DNA of 64,000 nt from positions 34,539,125 through 34,603,124 of the forward strand of contig NC_081155.1 in assembly GCF_012432095.1 (NCBI RefSeq). The letters are read 5' to 3'. The stretch's first letter is position 1; each line of letters opens with the position of its first letter. The stretch comes from Onychostoma macrolepis (Eukaryota; Chordata; Actinopteri; Cypriniformes; Cyprinidae). The notes beneath the pieces were generated by a model. It saw only the letters and a program-made list of their open reading frames with translations, was not told the origin of the DNA and did not search any database. This document shows positions 1-11,911 of this stretch, in pieces. A program made the translations under genes and the position numbers.

Positions 1-969
1 TCGCCGTTTGTGATTTAATACTCTCCATTTCGTCCCACGAAGTTCATTATGATAGCTAGCATCGCGGCTATTAAATTAGCGGTTAAAATGATAAACAACA
101 AACATTTAAATATAAAAACATACAGTTAAGCGTGTCAGTACAGAAATTTGTGTACGAATAGTAAATCTGTATATTTATTTTGGAGAATTTACTCACCTTT
201 TGTTAGACAGTCCTGCGCTGTGGTTGTTTCTTTGAGGAGAGGAACCTTTAATGATACTTTGTATTTGAAATCGCACTTGTGCGCGCGCGAGCAGACAGCA
301 GGTGCGCGAGGACATTTTCTTCTTCTTGACAACAGCATACTTTTTTATTATATTAATTGTTAAACAATTATTTCTGAATAATTGAAACTTATTTCATTAG
401 GGAAATAAAAATTCTAAATATTACACTTGTACTGATTGTTATAATTAGTGTATTTTTAATGAAATCAATGTGTTGAGCCATATTTAGTTCAATAATATTT
501 TTAATGTTAGCTTTAAAGTTTCAGGGAAAACAATATCTACCTTCAAATAATTTTACATTTGTTTCTAAACTAAAAACTATTTTTCAGTTATTGCAGTATT
601 TAAGTTATACAACAAAAGTATTTAAAATCCAACAAATGGAGGCATAAAAGTGCAATCTGACAGAAAGAAATAAAGAAAATAATCTGTAATACCATGGTGT
701 AGCCACTGCCTGTATGGCCTTATATGTGTATATTCCCTATTGCTGAAAACAGTGTTTTCAGACATACCTGGCTGATTTGTATATTTTGCATGTCCCTTTT
801 TTTTTTGACAATTTGTAAGACTATTTAGTCTTTTCTAATCATGCCCAAGTTTTTTGTTTTCACATGCCAAGTGCCACAAAAGTGATTATGTTCCATACCA
901 TTCCAAAAAAGTAAATAATAATAATAACAATAACAATAATAATAATCAGTCCTATTTAATTTCTGTCAC
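1..969. other. AT-rich stretch without recognisable gene
   Basis: No protein homology, repeat termini or RNA gene seen. A 71-codon open frame at 148-363 has no recognisable domain and looks like chance. A short AAT/AAC-rich microsatellite tract lies near 914-946. Confidence 0.6.
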
Positions 970-1440
970 ATGAATCTCTGGGTTCCTCCAGATGCTGGCT
1001 TATACAAGTCAGATCTTCCAGGAACCATTTCAATGTTAACAGATCTTACAAGAACCCTTTTAAAAAATTTGAGTTCCTCCAGGAACCTCCAGAGCACTTT
1101 GAGGTCTCAGTGTAATGAAAGGGTGACTCCAGAACCTCAGAACTGGAAACAAAGTGCTTCAAGGATCCCATAAGTTCTTGCAAGAACTGCAAAGACTGAA
1201 ATGGTTCCTCCAGGAACCCTATTATGAAAAAAAGAGCTTTGAGGCACTTAAATTACATTTTGAAGTTCCTCGAGTACTCAAAGGGATATTTGAGGCACCT
1301 TTAGTTTTTACAGTGTATAATCAAAGCAGTCTTACCTCCATCAGCTCTAGTCTTTTAGCATCCCTCCACCACCCCGACTCCTCACCTTCAGCCCGTTCCT
1401 ACCCCAACACGGGGAGGAGCGCTCTGGGTCCGGGCTAAAT
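970..1440. repeat. Degenerate short repeats around TTCCTCCAGGAAC
   Basis: The palindrome-like motif TTCCTCCAGGAACC or a variant recurs at about 1014, 1074 and 1204, mixed with GAGGCAC/TTTGAGG repeats. Open frames at 970-1173 and 1154-1438 follow these repeats and have no recognisable homology. Probably an old decayed interspersed or tandem repeat; the family is unknown. Confidence 0.35.
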
Positions 1441-1767
1441 GCAGAGCTCAGACCCCTCTCCCCAGACAGTAATTACTGAGCTCGGAGCCCTCTCCCTGGA
1501 CAGCACGCCAAATACACATAACCTTTACTCAATTTATTATATGTAAGTGTGAACTTGTGAAGAAGGAATTGTGATGCACTGCGTGAGGCAAATGGTGGTC
1601 ACACCAGATACTGACTGGTTTTTGGACAGATTTGTGAACAATATTTGAGAGAAATAGGCCTTTTGTGTACATAAAAAAGTCTTAGATCTTTGAGTTCAGC
1701 TCATGAAAAATGGGGACAAAAACAAAAGTGTTGAGTTTATGATTTTGTTCAGTGTATTAGTGCTGTC

Positions 1768-2374
1768 AATCGATTAAAAAAACAACAACTAATTAATCGC
1801 ACATTTTTTTCTGAAATGAATCACGATTAATCCCACCTAACATTAAAGTTTTTAAATATACCTTTATATTGCAATAATTTCACATTCAATCTTCAAATTA
1901 ATGTACAAACAACATATTTGTAATATTTGTTTAATGCCATCTTTTTTATGACTGAAGGCCAGTATCACTGATACCAAGTAATACTGATATTTAATCTAAT
2001 ATTTAACCATTGACTATAGCCATTAAACATTACATTATAATTAAGAGCTATCAATTTTAACATTTATTAGACTTTAAAAATAACTTCTAATTTAAGTGAA
2101 CTTAAAACAATCTTCACATAAACCCATTATAATGTTATATTTAGCTAGGCTACCTGTGCCCCTCTGCAGAAATATACAGAAATTTAATAAAGTTATCAAA
2201 AACTAAATTCTAAACTAAACACAGATAAATATTTGCAGCCATATAAAAGTTATTGATTTCCTCTTTTTTATTTTATTCTTGATGAACAGACATCACAGCC
2301 TCTGGGTTATTAGGTTGTTTTGGCTGCTATTTCTTTAAGAGATGTCTCTGCTGAACATGACACAGATCTGACAT
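1768..2374 (+). repeat. Old interspersed repeat, copy 1 (uninterrupted)
   Basis: This segment is collinear with 15013-18300 once two younger insertions there are removed. Shared landmarks in order are TTGCAATAATTTCACATTC-like text, CTGAAGG..AGTATCACTGATAC, TAATATTTAACC.TTGACTATAG, CCTGTGCCC, AATAAAGTTATCA and GACATCACAGC. No coding potential. Its use here is as the pre-integration reference for the nested insertions in copy 2. Family not identified. Confidence 0.75.
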
Positions 2375-5300
2375 GCATCGTATTTTCTCTCAACTCTTAC
2401 CTTTTCTGACCCATTTCAGGTCGGACCCATTTCAGTCTCTACTAATGAACTGACGAGTTGAATCGGGTGTGTTAGATGAGGGAGACAGTGCTGGGATGCT
2501 CCAGGACAGTTTTGAAAACCATTTCAGAGACATGTTCTTAATGTAACTCATATATAAAACATTACATGCACGCACAGTTTTAAGGCAGCTTTAATCGCCT
2601 TTTTGGTAACGTCATGCCTTAACTGACCACGACATTGCATGCACGTAGTTTATTTCGCGCTTTGAAATGAATTGATACAGGCTATCCACAAGTTTCCTAC
2701 GCCCCATGAGGCCTTGCGTCAAAAGTGGGAGTGTCTTCCGGTTCGAAGTAAACAAGCAGGACTGTCGGAGTTTTTCAGCGTCTGGAGAGCGTCAGCGCCA
2801 CGGATCATTTCGTTACCAGCTAACATAAACATTAAAGACTTGTAGAATAATTTTAGCTCAAAACACACTTTCAGACTGCAGCGAGTGTTTGAAATAACTT
2901 CTGTGTGATATCCGATGTAGATTATCAAAAAAGCAGAAATATGCGATGCAAAAGACTATGCACGCATTACCATGGTAAACATAGTAAATACGACCGCCTG
3001 AAAAATCAGACAAGTGATGTATTTATTTATTTACATATTTTATCTGTCAATAAGTCTCCTCTCTTTATACCTGATATTCATATATAGCTCCGCGTATGTC
3101 ATAAATCATTAACCTAATTTTTGTTCAGGAGCTCCCTGTTTTTCTGACTGAAAATATAACAATGCATTGGGACTGGAGAGAGTGCTAAAGCTACTCATGG
3201 TTGTATTTTTAATGTAAAATGATAAGAAATGATAATTCTTTCTAAATGTGATGTAGACCTAAACTGTCCGTGACTACAAATAAACAGAAACAGACACAAC
3301 TGAATAATAGGCTGTGTGTATCTTTCTTTTGTGAAATAACGGTAAATACCACTTTATTTCTGTGTGACTATTTATCAATCCTGACACAAACTAATTAATG
3401 TTAATCAATGCAGAACTTATTATTGTAAACAGGGCTGAGGTTATTAGCCCTGCCCGGCCCGTTTAAAGCACTGTGGCAATGTGTTACTGTTGTGACTGTT
3501 TAGGTGGGAATATTTTGAAGTGTTGTTCAGTCAAATTATAATAATTTGCCACTTGTTGTTGTTGAATGCGATGAAGAAAGTGGTAGTCAAAACACACCAC
3601 ACCTATTCCTCTCTCTTTAGGAGGATGCACTTTGAAGAGCATGATTGTGCATGTTGACTGTCAACACTTTCTCGTAAATTTGTCATTTTATTTCTTCAAT
3701 ATACAAGTTGTTAAAAGCTGAATGTGCACAAATATTTGAACTGATTGCAGCCACACTGCCAGAAAAATGTGCAAAAATTATAATAAAAAAATACAAACTC
3801 CTTTATACCTAGTAGTAAATTATCCATATAGTGTCAGTGACAAGCTGCATTAAACATACTGGCATTTTCCTGATAAAATATGTCCAAAAAGGCATATCTA
3901 ATTGCTATTAAAGGAATAGTTCACCTAAAAATGTCATCACAAACAGAGTGGTTTCTTTAGTGTTTTCTGGGGCTTTTACCCACAGTTCCACCATTAGTAA
4001 AATTGTGAATTTTTTTTTTTTTGTGGTGGTGACATTTTAATTCAGCGTATGTTTGTGTATTTTTGTTTACAACAGCACTTAGAGGTGCAACAACTCAACA
4101 TGAGTCATTCTGACTGAGAGCTGTCACAGCATTGCAGCATTGACACACATCAAGGGAGACTGGGAAATGTGCAGTTTTGGCACAAACATTCCGTGATACA
4201 GAGGCAGCAAGAAATTTGATTTCCAGTAAGACTGACGCCAAAAATCTCAGCAATTGTTTCTTCAGTGAAAATAAGGTAATTAGCACTTGTGTGGATCTTT
4301 TCCAAATACCATTAAGTCTATTGAACGAGTGAGATACGCTGACTGGTTTTGGGATAAGCAACACATCTAAGTAGAGCTAGTATTTTAGATTCAGACATGA
4401 TTGAGAAGGCAGAATGGAAAATCTAACAAAAAATACACGCAACTTCTGTATTTAGCAGCAGTGGAATTTTTTTTTTCATTTTGCTGCAACAGATCTTGTC
4501 AGTCCCTTGGCTCAATGCAGACACCTTTGTATGCTACATAAGGAACACTTTGATTACATCACATATGTCTGAACAGACTGTCTGAAAATTAAATGAATGG
4601 CAGTTCTTTAGTAGAAAAATACCTTTTGTTGCTCACACAATGGAAATGAAATGAAAGTGTTGACACTACACACCACAGACATTCAAAAACCCAAATAATA
4701 TAGATAATATATGTTTTCATGCTGAGGTTTTGTTTGACATAAAGTATCAAAATCATTAGACTGTAGAGTCACATTTGAGTGACAGATATCCACACTGCTG
4801 CATATGAGACACATTCAGTTTATTATTCCCTTTATATGTCAATACTCTCATGATACTTTTAATCTAAGTTATATACTGTACCAAAGTCATTAAGTGACTG
4901 TGTAAGTGTCATACTATTATTATTATTATTGTTGTTGTTGTTATACTTTTAATTTACATACTTTAGACATTAGGGGATTTGAGTAATGATTGCTAAAACT
5001 TCAGCCTTGCTATCATAGGAATTAATTCCATTTTAAAATATATAGTATTTTAGTAAATTATATAGTAAAATAAATAGTTTTTTTAAAAAGTAATATTTCA
5101 CAATGCCTGTTGTTACTGTATTTATGATCAAATAAATTAAGTTGTGGTGAGCAAATCTTAAACATATAAAGAAGTTTCCAAAAACTTAAAAATATAAAGA
5201 ACAAATCTAAACTCGTGCCAAATAAATTGTTTCTGATAATAGGTAGAACATTGTTCAGTAAACCTTTTAAAGGAGTTCTGAATGATGGGTACACATGAGT

Positions 5301-5548
5301 ACTTGGAATCAAATTAAATTAAGTCTAAATTCTTAAGATTGACCCTAGTACATAAAGTATTTGTAATACAAAATCACCATGAGACACAAAAGATTGTGTA
5401 GGTCTCTTTCTTTAGACTTTTATCACTATTAGCTGACAAAATATTAATAAAATGTGAAATGTGCTCATTTTCCCAGCTTTGATCTCATCGTCCATTTCAA
5501 AGCATCTGTTTGGCTCAAAACATATTGCCAGACTGGATTTCCTCCAAG

Positions 5549-5550
<2 letters not shown>
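2375..5550. other. No gene seen; scattered simple sequence and one MITE end
   Basis: AT-rich sequence with short open frames (for example 4095-4364 minus and 5058-5312 minus) that carry no recognisable domain. A MITE-like end, TTAAAGGAATAGTTCACC, sits at 3907-3924; no partner end was found nearby, so it is a fragment. Confidence 0.5.
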
Positions 5551-5552
<2 letters not shown>

Positions 5553-5599
<47 letters not shown>

Positions 5600-5620
5600 A
5601 CACACACACACACACACACC
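5553..5620. repeat. (CA)n microsatellite
   Basis: About 34 CA dinucleotides with one GA interruption. Cysteine/valine- or threonine/histidine-repeat open frames across it are artefacts of the dinucleotide repeat. Confidence 0.97.
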
Positions 5621-5752
5621 ATTTAGTATGTTTTTTAAGCCTTTTGATTTACGGGGACATAGGCAGTGTCCTCTTAAAGCACCTTCAAATTGTAATAACT
5701 CTGTCATACCCATGTCATTATACAAATTTTGTCCCCGTAAACCACAAAAACC

Positions 5753-5754
<2 letters not shown>

Positions 5755-5802
<48 letters not shown>
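5755..5802. repeat. (CA)n microsatellite
   Basis: A second CA run with one CG interruption near its 3' end, 135 bp after the first. Confidence 0.97.
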
Positions 5803-5803
<1 letters not shown>

Positions 5804-5852
5804 CATTGGATTTGGTTTGAGTCTAGCCAGCACTCACATTCTGCTGGAATGG

Positions 5853-5876
5853 TCTGTGTGTGTGTGTGTGTGTGTC
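5853..5876. repeat. (TG)n microsatellite
   Basis: Short TG run, opposite in orientation to the two CA runs just upstream. The three together form a microsatellite cluster of about 320 bp. Confidence 0.95.
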
Positions 5877-6240
5877 TCATTCTAAGGATAACTGAGATCT
5901 AACTGTAGCACCATCACAGCGGTCTGATTCTAATGGGTTGTCAGGGAGACACCAAAAGAGCCATTCTGCGGAACTAATGGCAGATGGTGAAGTTTGATAA
6001 TATCTGATATTGTGTTATTGGAGTGTGTTCACGTCTCTATGAAATCTAATAGCACTACTGGGCATCTTAATACAAGACAAAATTGAAATAGCTTGGCTGT
6101 GTGTCACTCATGCAGCTCGTGCCACCCCTCCTTTCAAATCCAGGTGTTTTGTGGAGCAAAAAAAAAAAAAAAAAAGCAAAATCAAAGGCCAGCTTTAAAA
6201 TGGCATCAGTTTGACATTTTCATGTTCAGGTATTTACTAA
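5877..6240. other. No feature seen
   Basis: Unique-looking sequence with one A-homopolymer near 6159-6175. No homology recognised. Confidence 0.5.
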
Positions 6241-6660
6241 GGTAGTAATTCGTCTCCTCCACGTCACCCTGGCGCCATTTTGGAGAGTATCAGCTGACAC
6301 AGAACAGCATGCGTTGTTTACGTCCAACGGATACTCTCCAAAATGGCGCCAGGGTGACACAGAGGAAACAAATTGTTGAATAAAGTTGTTTTGCACAAAA
6401 AGTATTTACGAAGCTTTGTAAAATAACGGTTGAACCCCTGATGTCACATGGATTATTTTACCGATCTCCTTGCTACATTTCTGGACTTGGGAACATTTTA
6501 GTTGTATTGCTGTCTATGCAGGGTCAGACAGCTCTCAGATTCCATCAAAAATATCTTAATTTGTGTTCTGAAGATGAACGAAGGTCTTACGGGTTTGGAA
6601 AGACATGAGGGTGAGTACTTAATGACATAATTTTCATTTTTGGGTGAACTATCCCTTTAA
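6241..6660 (-). mobile_element. Cyprinid-type MITE with internal palindrome
   Basis: Read on the minus strand it begins TTAAAGGGATAGTTCACCC at 6660 and continues through a block (CTCACCCTCATGTCTTTCC, GACCTTCGTTCATCTTC, CATAGACAGCAA) that I recognise as a very common non-autonomous DNA transposon in zebrafish-like genomes. The far end holds a 29-bp inverted repeat, GTCACCCTGGCGCCATTTTG and on, at 6263-6291 and 6330-6358, separated by about 38 bp. A second TTAA-type end beyond the palindrome is not clear, so the left boundary is approximate. No coding capacity. The superfamily is not assigned here. Confidence 0.7.
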
Positions 6661-7423
6661 CTCTCACACAAGACACTTAAATAAATGCAAAACATTGATG
6701 AGTAGCTCAAAGTTTGACTCACATACTGATTTTGGAATAAGATAGATTATGAGTGACAAGTGTTATAAATAAGACTATGCATACATTATGTATATTTTGT
6801 TTGTAGACAGAACAATTTAGTTTTGACATGCCATGCTGCTCACATCCGGTGTGTAACGGATGTATTGTTGCCAAGCAACTTGGTGTAATAACAATAAACT
6901 AATGTGCACTCACAGGTGTGCTATTGTATAGCAGCTTCAAATGTGACTCATTCAGTCAAAATTTATTACTGCTTTGAGTCTTTTGTTTTTAACTGTGTTT
7001 TATCATGTTAAGCAACTGCAACTATAGCAGAAGTATTATTGTTTTATTAATTTTTGAATAATGTTAACTTATTTTGGAATATATTTTCAGCAGAAATAAC
7101 TGATATGTGATTTTACCATGATTTTAAAATTACTTTTTGTAATTGCCTGTTTAAGCTTGACAGCCACATTGCTGCAGTTTCAATCCACTTTGGAGAAACT
7201 TGGTCATTCTACAATTCAAAAAACATTGGTTTTGAGGCCGAGCAGATGGTGACAGGATTTTATATATTGGGTCTTCCTTTAGAGAGACTAACAGAGTATT
7301 GATTAACTGAACCTGAAACTCAAGTTTAGATTTTTATTTTTAAATCTTAAAAAATGTTCAGTTTTATGATACCATTATTGTCAGATATAATTGTTGACAT
7401 ATATCATTAAAATGTAATATTTA
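6661..7423. other. No gene seen before the DIRS element
   Basis: AT-rich sequence with no recognisable protein or repeat. It ends exactly at the GTT that marks the left terminus of the DIRS retrotransposon. Confidence 0.5.
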
Positions 7424-7594
7424 GTTCCCCTTCAGGAACTCGAGCTGCGTCGAAAACGCTAGGGGAACGCCTTTCAGCGATAACAAGCTCTGAATCATAT
7501 GTGTAATCAGTCCAAATGATGGCGAGACGTCAGGTGCGGGTGATGTCATGACCAGGAAGCTTAAAAGCACGTGATGTGCAGCCGGCTTCAGCTT
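7424..7594 (+). repeat. DIRS left terminus and inverted terminal repeat
   Basis: The outer 46 bp (7424-7469) are the reverse complement of 11765-11810 in the internal complementary region. From about 7445 to 7594 the sequence is the reverse complement of 11912-12061 with few differences, including the blocks AAAACGCTAGGGGAACG and CTTAAAAGCACGTGATGTGC. Confidence 0.93.
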
Positions 7595-7681
7595 TCTGTC
7601 ATTCAGCAAAGCTCTCTGTGTGTGTCAGTCACAATCTATGTTCTGTGAGTCATAGTTATTGTTGTCCGTCAGTACACAAGC

Positions 7682-8530
7682 ATGTCAAAAGCCAAGAATA
7701 AGGGCGAAAGCGGATCGTGTTATAGACTGTGTATAGACAGTCTGTGCGTGGTCTGCTTGGGAGTGAAGCACGCAGAGTCGGCTCTCGAGGGAGCCGACTG
7801 TCCGCATTGTGAGAGAATGCCACTGCGTACGCTTCGCTCCCGGAAGGCTCTCTTTGAGGAGGGAGCCTTCGCCAGCGTTCCTCACGGTGCTGGCCCCGCT
7901 TCCGCCGAGGAGGAACGGCGGCTGCACTCGTGGGGTTCGCAGCGGGATCTGGTGGAGGGAATGGAGACGGGCGAGTCCCTATCTTCTTCCTCACCTGCCA
8001 GATCCACTGCCCGCTCTCTGGGATCGGAAGCCCTTTCTGCGGTTTCTTCCCCCCGGGGAGCGGGCTCGGCGCTTCTCCTATCTTCCTCCGAGGAGGTTGA
8101 TGTGGAGAGCGTCGAATATTCGCCCCCTCAATCCCCACAGTATGAAGAGTTAGTGGAGGTAGTTACTCGATTGGCCCGCCGAGAAACAGCTGAATCGCAG
8201 AAAAGTAAATTAGATGAACGCTTTCTGCGTACTAAGCCGCTACCTCCGCGCCGGAGCCTGCCTTTTTTTTCCGATCTCCACACCGAGGTGTCGAGATCGT
8301 GGAAGAAACCATTCTCGGCCCGCTTATTCGTCCCCGCCTCTGATTATTATGGTAATGTGGCAGGGCTGAGTGATTGCGGTTACAGAGCGATGCCCCGGGT
8401 TGAGCAGACGCTTGCAAGCTATCTGTCTCCCGGCGCGGCATCGTCTCTGAAGGCTCCAGTCTTGCCCTCCAAGCCGCTGCGCACAACATCAACGCTGGTG
8501 GGCAAGGGGTACACGACGAAGCGGTCCTGA
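7682..8530 (+). CDS. DIRS ORF1, gag-like protein
   Basis: A 282-codon ORF that starts about 90 bp after the left inverted repeat, the expected place for the DIRS gag-like ORF. The protein is not related by clear motif to retroviral gag. It has an N-terminal Cys/His-containing stretch (CIDSLCVVCLGVKHAE, then DCPHCERM, residues about 17-47), which could be a small metal-binding fold. A Ser/Glu-rich acidic middle follows (residues about 95-150, SSSSPARSTARSL and LLSSSEEVDVESVEY), then a basic/proline segment. It stops at a TGA. The downstream reading frame for the reverse transcriptase begins in another frame. The assignment comes from position and from my recollection of similar proteins in fish DIRS elements. 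The C-terminus may be altered by a frameshift. Confidence 0.7.
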   Translation: MSKAKNKGESGSCYRLCIDSLCVVCLGVKHAESALEGADCPHCERMPLRTLRSRKALFEEGAFASVPHGAGPASAEEERRLHSWGSQRDLVEGMETGESLSSSSPARSTARSLGSEALSAVSSPRGAGSALLLSSSEEVDVESVEYSPPQSPQYEELVEVVTRLARRETAESQKSKLDERFLRTKPLPPRRSLPFFSDLHTEVSRSWKKPFSARLFVPASDYYGNVAGLSDCGYRAMPRVEQTLASYLSPGAASSLKAPVLPSKPLRTTSTLVGKGYTTKRS

Positions 8531-8598
8531 CATCCATAAGTCCGGGACTGCTGAGGGCGGCCCCTACTGGGGACGAGCGGGGTGCACCGCATTACACG

Positions 8599-10707
8599 GT
8601 GTCCGTCTCTCCTCAGCGCCCTCCGGAGATCATTCTGCCAACCCTGCCAGTGTTCCAGGGCGCAGCGGTCTCCAGCGAGTGTCTCTCTCAGTATTTCCCG
8701 CCCGGAAACGTAGCGGAGCTGAGAGCCTCGCCACCCCTTCGGGGGTCTCTTGAGCATCTAGTTCGGCCGTCTCCTGCCAGCCCTCCACTTCAGGGCACCG
8801 AGCTAGTAGCTCTAAGTACACCAGAGGCCAGTCTCGAGAGACTGGTTCCCTTAGTAGATTATTTAGCAGCGTGGAAACTACTGCCAAATGTATCTCGTTG
8901 GGTCCTGCAGACTGTAGAGAAAGGTTATCGCATTCAGTTCGGCGCTCCGCGCCGCCTTTCAAAGGGGTTTTTCTCACGTTAGTGGGCCCCGAGCAGGCTC
9001 TGGTATTAGAACAAGAAGTGAACACTCTCTTGAGGAAGGAAGCCATCGAGGTGGTCCCTCCTCTCGACAGGGAGTCCGGGTTCTACAGCCGGTACTTCAT
9101 TGTTCCAAAGAAGGATGGGGGGTTGCGTCCGATTTTAGATCTGCGGCTATTGAACCGCTCAGTCATGCGTCTGAAGTTCAAAATGCTCACTGTCAAACAG
9201 GTCATGTCTCAGATCAGGTCCGAGGACTGGTTTGTCACGATAGATCTAAAAGACGCATACTTTCATATCTCCATCCTTCCCAGTCACAGGAAGTTCCTGA
9301 GGTTTGCTTTCAGGGGCAAAGCTTACCAATATCGGGTTCTTCCCTTCGGCCTAGCACTCTCACCCCGTACTTTCACAAAGTGTGTGGATGCTGCTCTGGC
9401 TCCTCTGCGACTCCAGGGCATCCGCATACTCAACTACATCGACGATTGGTTGATTTTAGCTCAGTCAGAGCAGATGGCGGTTCGACATCGAGATGTCGTT
9501 CTCGCTCACATGAAAGAGTTGGGGGTAAGACTAAACGCCAAGAAAAGTGTGCTTTCTCCATCACAGAGGACCACTTATCTGGGCGTGGTGTGGGATTCGA
9601 CCACGATGCAGGCACGTTTGTCTCCTGCTCGGATCGAGTCGATCCTCACTGCAGTCACGAGAGTCAGAGAAGGCCTGTCACTCACTGTCAAGCAGTTTCA
9701 GAAGCTGCTGGGTCTGATGGCAGCAGCATCCAACGTGATATCTTTTGGCCTGCTGTACATGAGACCCCTACAGTGGTGGCTCAAGACCAAGGGGTTCTCT
9801 CCGAGGGGAAACCCGCTTCGCATGATCAAGGTCACATGTGTTGGACATGTGGAGGAAACCTTGGTTCTTGTCTCAGGGCCCGGTGCTGGGAGCCCCTTGC
9901 CGCCGCGTAACGCTAGCAACAGACGCGTCCCTCACCGGTTGGGGAGCGGTCATGAGTGGCCACCCTGCCCGCGGTCTGTGGAGTGGTCGCCATCTCATGT
10001 GGCACATCAACTGCCTAGAGATGCTGGCCGTGTTTCGAGCACTCAAACACTTTCTTCCAGACCTAAGAGATCGCCATGTGTTGGTGCGCACCGACAACAC
10101 AGCGGTGGTCTTTTACATAAACCACCAGGGAGGTCTGCGTTCGCGCCCCCTATACAAGCTGGCGCACCGGATCCTTGTGTGGTCCCAGAACAAGCTTCTC
10201 TCACTGAGAGCAGTTTATATTCCTGGGCATCTCAATATGGGAGCAGACATCCTGTCGAGGCAGGGGCCAAGGCCCGGGGAATGGATGCTTCACCCCGAGG
10301 TAGTGAAGCAGATATGGAGAGTTTTTGGCCAGGCTCAGGTGGATTTGTTTGCGACTCATCAGACATCGCACTGTCCCCTCTGGTTCTCTCTGACTCATCC
10401 AGCTCCACTGGGGCTGGATGCTATGGTACAGACTTGGCCGAGGCTTCGTCTGTACGCCTTTCCCCCGATCGCTCTGCTCCCAGGAGTTCTAGAGAGAGTG
10501 CGCCGGGACGGGGTCCGTCTATTGTTAGTAGCCCCGTTCTGGCCGGGCCGAGTGTGGTTCTCGGACCTGGTTTCTCTCCTCGACGGCTCTCCATGGGAGA
10601 TTCCTGTCAGGAGAGATCTCCTCTCACAGGCGGAGGGCATGATCCTTCACCCCCGCCCAGAGTTGTGGAAGCTGTGGGTGTGGCCCCTGAGGGGGCACAA
10701 CTCATAG
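8599..10707 (+). pseudogene. DIRS reverse transcriptase-RNase H ORF, frameshifted
   Basis: This encodes the DIRS polymerase and lies across three reading segments: 8599 to about 8955, about 8955 to about 9838, and about 9838 to 10707. At least two frame changes are therefore present. The RT palm motifs are visible: FVTIDLKDAYFHI (about 9232-9270) and the catalytic YIDD (9435-9446). The fingers region SRYFIVPKKDGGLRPILDLR-like text precedes them. RNase H residues follow: TDAS (near 9920), LEMLA, RTDNTAVV and GADILSR, giving the expected acidic D-E-D-D set. After RNase H comes a region with DLFAT, FSLTHPAPLGLDA and LYAFPP. In DIRS families this segment has been compared with DAM-type methyltransferases, but I cannot verify methyltransferase motifs here. 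The product would be made in the cytoplasm from the element RNA. In this copy it would be truncated. Confidence 0.92.
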
Positions 10708-11730
10708 CCTCTGGTCTCTCAACCAAGGTTGTTGAGACCATCCTCCAATCTAGAGCTCCCTCAACAAGGAAACTGTACGCCCTGAAGTGGAGACTCTTCA
10801 CTTCATGGTGCGAAGACCGCCAGCTTAACCCAGTTAACTGCCCGATTGGTACAGTGCTGGAATTCTTGCAGGCTCGTTTCTCCGCTGGGTTAACCCACTC
10901 CACCCTGAAGGTTTACGTGGCGGCTATAGCGGCCTACCACGCCCCTCTTGGTGGGCAGTCAGTGGGCAAGGACCCCCTTGTTACACGTTTCCTCCGCGGT
11001 GTGATGAGGCTGAGGCCTCAGGTACGATCTTTGTGTTCCTCCCTGGGACCTCGCTGTGGTGTTAGATGGTCTCTGTAGGCCTCCCTTTGAGCCTATTGAG
11101 GAGATATCAGACCGTCTTCTTACGTTAAAGACTGTATTTCTCTTAGTGATATCTTCTCTAAAGAGAGTTGGAGATCTGCAGGCCCTTTCTGTGGCCCCTT
11201 CCTATCTCGACTTTGCGCCCGGTCTGGCCAAAGTTTTTCTGTACCCTCGTGCGGGGTATGTCCCTAAGGTCCCCTCTTCTACACCACGGCCTGTCGTACT
11301 TCAGGCTTTTTGTCCTCCTCCCTTCAGGGAGCCCGACCAGCAGAGGCTTAACTGTATGTGTCCAGTACGAGCACTGGACACATATGTCCACAGAGCTGCC
11401 CTGTGGAGAAAGGCAGACCAACTGCTTATTTGTTTTGGTCCCCCTAAGAGAGGTCATCCTGCTTCCAAGCAGACCCTCAGCCGGTGGATAGTTGATGCCA
11501 TTACCGTTGCCTATGAGTCCTCTGATCTCCCCTCACCATTGGGGGTCAAGGCTCACTCAACGAGAAGTGTGGCGGCCTCTAAGGCCTTTTTGGCAGGTGT
11601 GCCTATGCAGGACATCTGCAACACTGCGGGATGGTCTACGCCCCTCACCTTCGTCAGATTCTATGACCTAGATTCCGAGCCACTCCAGCCTTTTCTGTTC
11701 TCCTGCCATAGCTGTGCTCTTCCACACTAG
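10690..11730 (+). pseudogene. DIRS tyrosine recombinase, one frameshift
   Basis: This encodes the phage-integrase-like recombinase that inserts DIRS circles. The N-terminal core-binding domain begins around LSTKVVETILQSRAPSTRKL (about 10715-10775) in one frame. Near 11040 the frame changes and the catalytic domain continues to a stop at 11730. Catalytic signature residues are all present: the box I arginine in SSLKRVGDLQ, the H-x-x-R in KAHSTRS, and the nucleophile tyrosine in GWSTPLTFVRFYDLD. It overlaps the end of the RT/RNase H ORF, as is usual in DIRS elements. The single shift separates the DNA-binding and catalytic halves, so this copy would not make a full enzyme, but the active site itself has not decayed. 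Confidence 0.92.
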
Positions 11731-11764
11731 GCAGGGATTTGCAAGTCTGGCGGCGTGGACATCT

Positions 11765-11864
11765 CGTTCCCCTAGCGTTTTCGACGCAGCTCGAGTTCCT
11801 GAAGGGGAACGTCCCAGGTTACGTATGTAACCATGGTTCCCCGAGGGAACGAGACGCTGCGTCG
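11765..11864. repeat. DIRS internal complementary region
   Basis: The left half (11765-11810) is the reverse complement of the outermost left end 7424-7469. The right half (11808-11864) is the reverse complement of the outermost right end 12055-12111. The two halves share one AAC. In the accepted DIRS replication model this region bridges the two ends to complete a circular intermediate. Confidence 0.93.
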
Positions 11865-11911
11865 CAGGGCCATACTTCCGGCATCCCTACTAGAGCTATG
11901 CTTCATTCCTA

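Noticed and set aside
148..363. 71-codon ORF at the left edge
   Set aside because: No domain, no neighbouring evidence; indistinguishable from chance.
5412..5885. Open frames on both strands with poly-(Thr-His) or poly-(Cys-Val)
   Set aside because: They are translations of the CA/TG microsatellites and have no other content.
7656..8757. Several long minus-strand frames across the DIRS gag region
   Set aside because: GC-rich antisense shadows; no homology, and DIRS coding is on the plus strand.
10440..10700. Confident call of a DAM methyltransferase domain in the DIRS polymerase C-terminus
   Set aside because: The region is where such a domain is reported in DIRS elements, but I could not identify a DPPY-type motif, so it is only mentioned.
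9838..10707. Separate gene distinct from the reverse transcriptase
   Set aside because: Content is RNase H and the following DIRS domain; it is the frameshifted continuation of the polymerase ORF.
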